Below, piece by piece: positions 58,420 to 64,000 of a stretch of DNA of 64,000 bases. Position 1 is the stretch's first letter, and every line of letters begins with the position of its first letter. The translations under genes were made by a program, and so were the position numbers. Below the pieces are notes generated by a model. The model saw only the letters and a program-made list of their open reading frames with translations. It had not been told where the DNA came from and searched no databases. Source of the DNA: Inonotus obliquus (Eukaryota > Basidiomycota > Agaricomycetes > Hymenochaetales > Hymenochaetaceae); the NCBI GenBank assembly GCA_032164295.1, contig JAJHTX010000002.1, forward strand, positions 3,038,001-3,102,000. The letters are read 5' to 3'.

Positions 58420-60542
58420 ATGAAACTTACTGCTGAGCAAGTTCGTGGGATCCTGGAAGCTCTTGGTCTCACTCAAAGCATCTTCAAGCCAATCCCAGAC
58501 ATCGTTGGAGGCCTAGCTGCTCCTTTAAACCCGGTCATCGGTGCTCTTCCGTTAGACGGAGTCGTCAGCGCCGTAGATGGCATTACTCATAGCCTCGGTT
58601 TACCTGGTCTTGAGGATCTACCGCTCATTGGAAGTATCTTGGGAGCGAAAAATGCTGCAAACGTTCAAAGTCCTTTTCAGGCTTTGTCTGTTGGACACGG
58701 ACAGCAAGCGCTGAGCACGGACGGATCTTGCACTGTTCAGCCGTATGACCCCCCTCCCGTGCTCTCTCAGACGTTTCCTCCCTTTGACCAAGCGAAGGCT
58801 AATATCTTCCGCTACCGACAGCAGCTAGCGGTCAATCTCGGTTCCTGGTATGTCAGCCATAACTCTTGCTTTTGTGCCGTTTTTGCTTACCAGCGACTTG
58901 TTGATTAGGTTCGTTCACGAGAAATGGATGACTCCGTCGCTGTTTACCTGTGCTTCTGGTCCGAAGAGCGCAGAAATCGACATTGCGTCTGGCTGGGGTA
59001 ACACAACTGGTGCCAGGGCTGTGCTGGAACACCATTGGGATACCTTTATCACACAATCTGACTTCCAGTATCTTGCTTCCATCGGTATCAATACTGTCCG
59101 GTTACCGATTGGTTACTGGAACTTGGGACCACAATATTGCCAAGGAACGCCTTTTGAGCCTTATGCGGATGTCTACACCAACTCTTGGAGTAGAGTCTTA
59201 CGTTCGATAGACTGGGCTGGGGAGGCTGGGATCGGTGTGCTTGTTGACCTGCACGGAGCTCCTGGTAGTCAGAACGGTCAGCCACACTCGGGAGTCTCAG
59301 ACGGTCAAGCAAACCTCTTTAGGAACCCCTCAAATCAGGACGCTACCATTGCTGTCTTGACGTTCTTGACCCAGCAGCTTGCGAGTGTGACAAACGTGGT
59401 TGGGATTCAACTTCTGAATGAACCCAACAACGACCGAAGCCTTCCCGAGTTCTGTAAGACTTTGCCTTCGTGCTCTGGTATCAAACATTCACTAACTTGG
59501 CTCTCTTAAAGACAATCGTACAATTGCTAGCATGCGTCAGGTTTCGACCGCGGCTGCAAATCTGCCATTGTACATTCACGACGCATTCGATCTCGAACAG
59601 TACAGCGATTTCGTGGCTTCGCGCAATGACTTCATCGTTGAAGATCATCATTCCTACTTCGTTTTCGATTCACAGAGTGCCTCTCGTGATGCTGATGAAG
59701 ATACTCAGGTGGTCCGCAGTAGTATTGCCGGACAGCTTTCATTCGTTTCTCAAAGGGAACACCGCAACCTTATCGTTGGGGAATGGTCTTGCGCTCTTGC
59801 TGGACGCTCCTTGTCAGGGAAGGAAGATCCCTTAAGCGCCCGTCAACAATTCTGTCAAGGCCAGCAGCAAGTATATACGAACACAACTGCCGGCTGGCAT
59901 TTCTGGAGCTACATGAAAGAAGACTGTGACAGTGACTTGGACTGGTGCTTCAAGAATGCAGTTGGGAACACGCTTCCATCAACATTCTTCTCCTATAATA
60001 CCACTGCTCACACGACTCCAGCAAAGAGCTTCGGTCTGGCAAGAGCCGTTGCTGAGATGAAGCTACCGTCGATGAAGGAAGTTCTCGATCAGGGGAACGA
60101 TCAGGCATCTTCCTGGAGCTCTACGGACGATGTATCCAGCGATGAGGATTCTGATGATTCCGATGATGATGACATGGATACCGACAACACAACACAACGA
60201 AAGCGCAGCTCTGTTCGCCAACGTTTTTTCAGTATCCATGCGCGGAGGGAATTACTATCAAAGATATCAGGACGCAAGAGGGATGGCATGCCTTCTCCTC
60301 TTGCTGGCCTGAATGCAGCGGAGCGTTCCATGGCGAAAGGTTACGCGGATGGTTTCCTCACCGCTAAGATCTTCGCTCAGTTTGGTCTATCGAAACTCGG
60401 GTTCACTGGCCAATACATATTGGACAGCATAACGAAGCTCGGTCCGGAGATCATCGCGCCTGGAACGGAAGACTTGTATACCTCTTCGTTTATTCGTGGT
60501 CTGTCGGATGGCGAGAATCTGGTTGAGAAAGCTGCGAGTTGA
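58420..60542 (+). CDS. GH5 family glycosyl hydrolase, Exg3-like (beta-glucanase)
   Basis: Related to fungal exo-beta-glucanases of family GH5. Three exons. The start at 58420 gives MKLTAEQVRGILEALGLTQS, with no signal peptide. An extra N-terminal region of about 130 residues precedes NLGSWFVHEKW and FTCASGP. The barrel has YLASIGINTVRLPIGYWNLG, VLVDLHGAPGSQNGQPHSG, the acid/base Glu in IQLLNEPNN, EDHHSYFVFD and the nucleophile Glu in LIVGEWSCAL. Both catalytic Glu are kept. After GWHFWSYMKED a C-terminal extension carries an acidic run (SSDEDSDDSDDDD) and an RKRSS patch, then a DUF-like Ala/Gly tail. Lack of a signal peptide resembles fission yeast Exg3, reported as intracellular. TGA at 60540-60542. 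The substrate is probably beta-1,3 or beta-1,6 glucan. Confidence 0.88.
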
Positions 60543-60709
60543 TAGCTTGCTGGAATGTATTTTAAACGTGTCTTTTATTACAATATGTTTGTCCTTCCAA
60601 GAGTGACGCGGTTATAGCCGGGAATGATTGATGATCAGCGTGACGTGTATGCCGATCGCGTCGTTGACGCGTCTGTTATTATGAAAAGTGTTTCTTCTGA
60701 AATTTCTCT
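60543..60709. other. Short spacer
   Basis: 167 bases between the GH5 and ALG3 genes. Nothing recognised. Confidence 0.5.
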
Positions 60710-62247
60710 ATGGCAGACTCCTATTCGAGCATCGCACTCAAATGGGTCCAACGGCTCTTAATGGACCCTGCCTATAGATGGCCACTAGCGGCTTTAGTGG
60801 TTACCGGAGACGCATTCCTGACATTCCTAATAGTCCGTTTCGTGCCCTGTAAGTCTCCCGTCCTGACAGAAACACTCGTTGTTCAATCGGTGTTCAATTG
60901 TATAAGATACAGAAATCGATTGGGAGACGTATATGTATCAGATTGAGCTCTACCTTGGTGGTGAACGAAATTACACGTCTATTACTGGACCAACGGGTCC
61001 GCTCGTGTCAGTTCTCGAATTCTAATATCTCAGGCTGATGTTATTCCTCACACTGACTTCATGATCCTTGAAGGAAGTTATCCGGCAGGACATGTATACA
61101 TCCACGAGAAGCTTTACAACCTTACATCTTCAGGTCTCGACATTCGCCACGCACAAAAGATTTACGGGGCCCTTTACATCGTATCTCTCGTGTTAACATG
61201 CACCACCTATCTGAATGCTGGAGCGCCTAATTGGTTGCTCATTTTCCTGCCACTGAGCAAGAGGTTGCACTCAATATATGTATTACGGTTGTTCAACGAC
61301 TGTTGGGCAGTCGTTGGCGTGCAGGCGGCGATAGTCTCACTTCAGGCGGGATTCTACTCCATTGGCTGTATATTATTCAGGTCCGCCATATTCTTCAATC
61401 GATCAAACCAATAATTCACTGATTCCCTTCTAGCTTAGCTATCTCCGTCAAGATGTCCGCGCTACTCTACATGCCAGGGCTCCTTATAATTCTCTTACAA
61501 CAACGCGGCCTTGTGCAGTCTATCCTCCACGTCGGCATTATAATTCTTTTTCAGGTTATCCTCGGATGGCCATTCCTCTCGGAGTTTCCGCGGGAGTATG
61601 TATTCGGAGCGTTTGACCTCTCGAGAGTGTTCCTCTTCAAATGGACCGTTAATTGGCGATTTCTTGGGGAAGAACTTTTCCTGAACTCGACTTGGGCGAA
61701 AACGTTGTTGTTTGGCCACCTCTTTGTCCTCTTAGCCTTTGCTCACTTTAAATGGTGCAAGGCTGAAGGCGGTCTGCTGGGTTTGCTATTTACAACCCTA
61801 AGGAGTCCTTGGGCCCCAACCCGAAGAGTGTCCTCTGATTGTAAGTTTCTTGTTCAATTTCCGAGACTGGTTTCCGATAGTCCTTCACTTTTAGATATCA
61901 CAACTGTACTCATGACCTCAAACTTAATCGGCATAGTCTTTGCGAGGTCGCTACACTATCAATTTTATTCGTGGTATGCGCACCAAGCGCCATTCTTAGT
62001 CTGGCGCACCCGCTACCCACTAGTTATAAAGTAAGCTTCTATCAAACTTGTATCGATGCAGGTTCTGAGTATGTAATTTAGACTGGCCATCATGGGCGGC
62101 ATCGAGTATGCTTGGAACGTCTTTCCATCTACAAACCTATCATCCGCCATTCTACTTATCAGCAACGTTCTTCTTTTGGGTGGTACCTGGTTCGGCTCTC
62201 CAGCGGGACAGGTTGATGTATCATCATCTGCCAAGAAGGCTGACTAA
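60710..62247 (+). CDS. ALG3: Dol-P-Man:Man5GlcNAc2-PP-Dol alpha-1,3-mannosyltransferase
   Basis: ER-membrane mannosyltransferase that adds the first luminal mannose to the N-glycan precursor. Multi-exon. The start at 60710 gives [20 protein letters not shown] and a first helix. Splicing yields the family motif [20 protein letters not shown], then [105 protein letters not shown] and [18 protein letters not shown]. Later helices include [20 protein letters not shown] and [19 protein letters not shown]. The Asp of the EIDW motif, thought catalytic in this GT-C group, is present. TAA at 62245-62247. No dilysine KKxx signal in standard form; the end is SSAKKAD. Confidence 0.94.
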
Positions 62248-62343
62248 CTACTAAAGTACCCAAATCCACGAATTTTAAAGAACAGCGTAAAGAAGCAGCA
62301 TTCTGATATCTTGGGAAGGCTCCAAAATAGATGGTCTGCAGTG

Positions 62344-64000
62344 TTATTGTTCTCTCCCTACACTCAAGAAGAACGTCGTTCTGCCTCCTCGTGGAAGAAT
62401 GAGTAAACGTTCAGCACCATGCGTCTGATGGGTCTCTAGAGTCGGCGGAGCCGCAGTCGTCTCACCATCTGCAGGGTAAGCAGATACAGCCACAGAAGGC
62501 AGTGCCAGTTCCCCATGCCGAAGCGCCATAAGTGTGATTGTTACTGTGTGCGTGGAGCCATGCTAAAGGTCCAAGTTAAGATTCTGCTGGAGAAATATAA
62601 GACAACATACTAACCCTTGCTTTGAAGTCGCCCCTTTTCTGCCCGCTGATAAGCCAATCTTTGAGATTTTCTTGAACGTGAAAACGCATCTTATACTCCT
62701 TCGTGTGTTTCTTTTCAGGAGCAGCCCAGGCAAAGGACGTATGAATTGCTACGAGAGCTGTTATAGGTTGTCCAGCGTAGATTGGAGGACCCTGTCTAAG
62801 CTTCAGTGGTTTCCTATCGAACGGGTTTGCGACGATGTCTATTCGCGTTGATGCGAGTATCTGAAAATACTCGTCAGAGAGCTTGCTTTGATTTACATGG
62901 GTGAGATGTCCCACATCTAATCTAGGCAGGTCAACTGGAATTGTGAACCCTCGCCAGTCTTCGTTGTCTACCATGTTGTTCGGCACTCGGAGCTCCTTCA
63001 AAAATGTAAGCAGAGGCCCGCTTATGGGTCAAACTGACGAACCTCTTTGACACGAGCGAGTAGGTCCTCGGGAGGGCCATCAGTCTTCAAGTCAATATCT
63101 GGCAAGTGAACTTCTCCAGTGACCTCAAACATTTCTATCCACGACGAATTTCCTTCCAGAGCTCTCACAACAGCATCCTGGAGAACTCTTCTTTCTTCCC
63201 ATCGTTCTGGGTCTGGCACTATCCTTTCAATGGTCCGCGTAACGAGTACTTCGACCTCTACGACGCTCGTCAGACATCACCGCGAAGAATTAAGAAGAGA
63301 CGAGCACTTCACCTTCGCGAAGAAGTCGGTAGGTCATGCATAGGTGAAGTGGGTCATTTACTACGAAAACATGTCAGCAACAGCTGGAGGATCGTGCATA
63401 TGTCCGGACCTTCTCCGTTCACTTCTAGCTGAAACACAAAATTCGCTGGTTGGGCTGGGGTTACAGTCTGAGAGAAAATCAGAAACTATTATGATCTAGA
63501 GAGTCGAGGGAAGCAGGTTACCAGTAAACGGGATGCTTTGGAGTTCTTGATGACCTTGAGCTTCTCGTTATCTGCATCGCTGGGTTTAAGATCTACCGAG
63601 GCAATTCGTACGTGCTGATGCGTTGTAGTCGAGATGGTGAACTTCGTAAGCAGTCTGAAACAGATGTTATTATTTTTTGAGCAACTCCTGGTCTCATACG
63701 TACCTCTCTCCACGGAAATAGTCCTGGACGTTCACCGCAAGGTCGAGTGACAAAGCAACCACCTTTTCCGCGCCCAGGATTCGCTTAACACCTGGCTCAT
63801 TGGAAGTCTCGTACTCAATGTCGGCTCTCACTGTCTGTAAGAATTGGATCTGTATATCCTCTCAAACTTCCAAAGGGAATCTACATACAGCGATATCTCG
63901 GTTGTCGCCGCGGCTATACGGAACTTCGAATCGTATGCTTTGCTCTGATTCTGCATTTGAGATGGAGACACCATCTTTGAGGAACGAGACTGTCGCAGTC
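62344..64000 (-). CDS. TRS130: TRAPPII subunit TRAPPC10/Trs130, 3' part (cut by right edge)
   Basis: C-terminal part of a TRAPP complex subunit acting in late Golgi traffic as part of a Ypt31/Rab11 exchange factor. At least seven exons are visible. Upstream pieces are beta-rich: VSISNAESEQSIRFEVPYSR, VVALSLDLAVNVQDYFRGER, LLTKFTISTTTHQHVRIASV. A 50-base intron joins YRLLRE to EVEVLVTRTIERIVPDPERW. Then WRGFTIPVDLPRLDVGHLTH, PIYAGQPITALVAIHTSFAW and MRFHVQENLKDWLISGQKRG, and the last exon HGSTHTVTITLMALRHGELA with the end HGAERLLILPRGGRTTFFLS, typical of the Trs130/TRAPPC10 C-terminal domain. TAA at 62344-62346. The start and most of the N-terminal half lie to the right. Trs120/TRAPPC9 is a less likely alternative. 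Confidence 0.75.

Noticed and set aside
1..64000. CRISPR arrays, insertion sequences, phage genes or retrotransposon polyproteins
   Set aside because: None seen; tandem repeats here lie inside coding exons or are simple microsatellites, and no transposase or reverse transcriptase motif was found.

Overview
The window is nuclear DNA of a filamentous basidiomycete, most likely an agaricomycete. The evidence is intron style and gene content: nearly every gene is cut by many 50-70 base introns with GTRNGY donors and YAG acceptors, there are tiny exons down to 13 bases, and spacers are short. The repertoire is eukaryotic: spliceosome, SNARE, ESCRT, TRAPP, GPI and N-glycan synthesis. I joined exons by eye, by checking that splice phases agree and that family motifs continue across the junctions. 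Exon edges in poorly conserved parts are therefore estimates.

Layout. 1-761: 5' part of a Ser/Pro-rich gene running off the left edge (-), followed by 3.3 kb without a recognisable gene. 4.1-10.2 kb: PRP28 helicase (-), an MCH1-like MFS transporter (+) on a 140-base divergent promoter, and an AIG1/FAR-17a family membrane protein (+). 10.3-15.2 kb: a decayed tandem duplication of about 2.2 kb units holding a FUN14-domain gene and a divergent small gene; only the last FUN14 copy and the first small gene are intact. 15.4-19.3 kb: ribosomal protein eL8 (-) and the rRNA methyltransferase NOP2 (+). 19.6-31.9 kb: two SUR7/PalI-type four-helix membrane proteins on the minus strand. One is small; the other continues into an unbroken 9.3 kb exon and gives a protein of about 3,500 residues with a repetitive disordered tail.

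33.0-46.4 kb, all plus: a Pro/Glu/Lys/Ala-rich protein, argininosuccinate lyase, a plasma-membrane syntaxin, a one-finger AN1 protein, aspartate aminotransferase and a PP4 regulatory subunit 1-like HEAT protein. 47.0-48.6 kb: a MARVEL-type membrane protein (+). 49.0-50.5 kb: a voltage-gated proton channel (-). 51.0-52.0 kb: a secreted GPI-anchored Kre9/KNH-like protein (-). 52.4-57.1 kb: an Ist1 domain that appears to splice in frame into a TBC domain with a long Ser-rich tail (+). 57.3-64.0 kb: PIG-H (-), an Exg3-like GH5 enzyme (+), ALG3 (+), and the 3' part of a TRAPPC10/Trs130 gene (-) cut by the right edge.

Most genes are conserved housekeeping genes in no obvious cluster. The notable material is the giant PalI protein, the decayed FUN14 duplication, the Hv1-type channel with enlarged loops, and the probable Ist1-TBC fusion.
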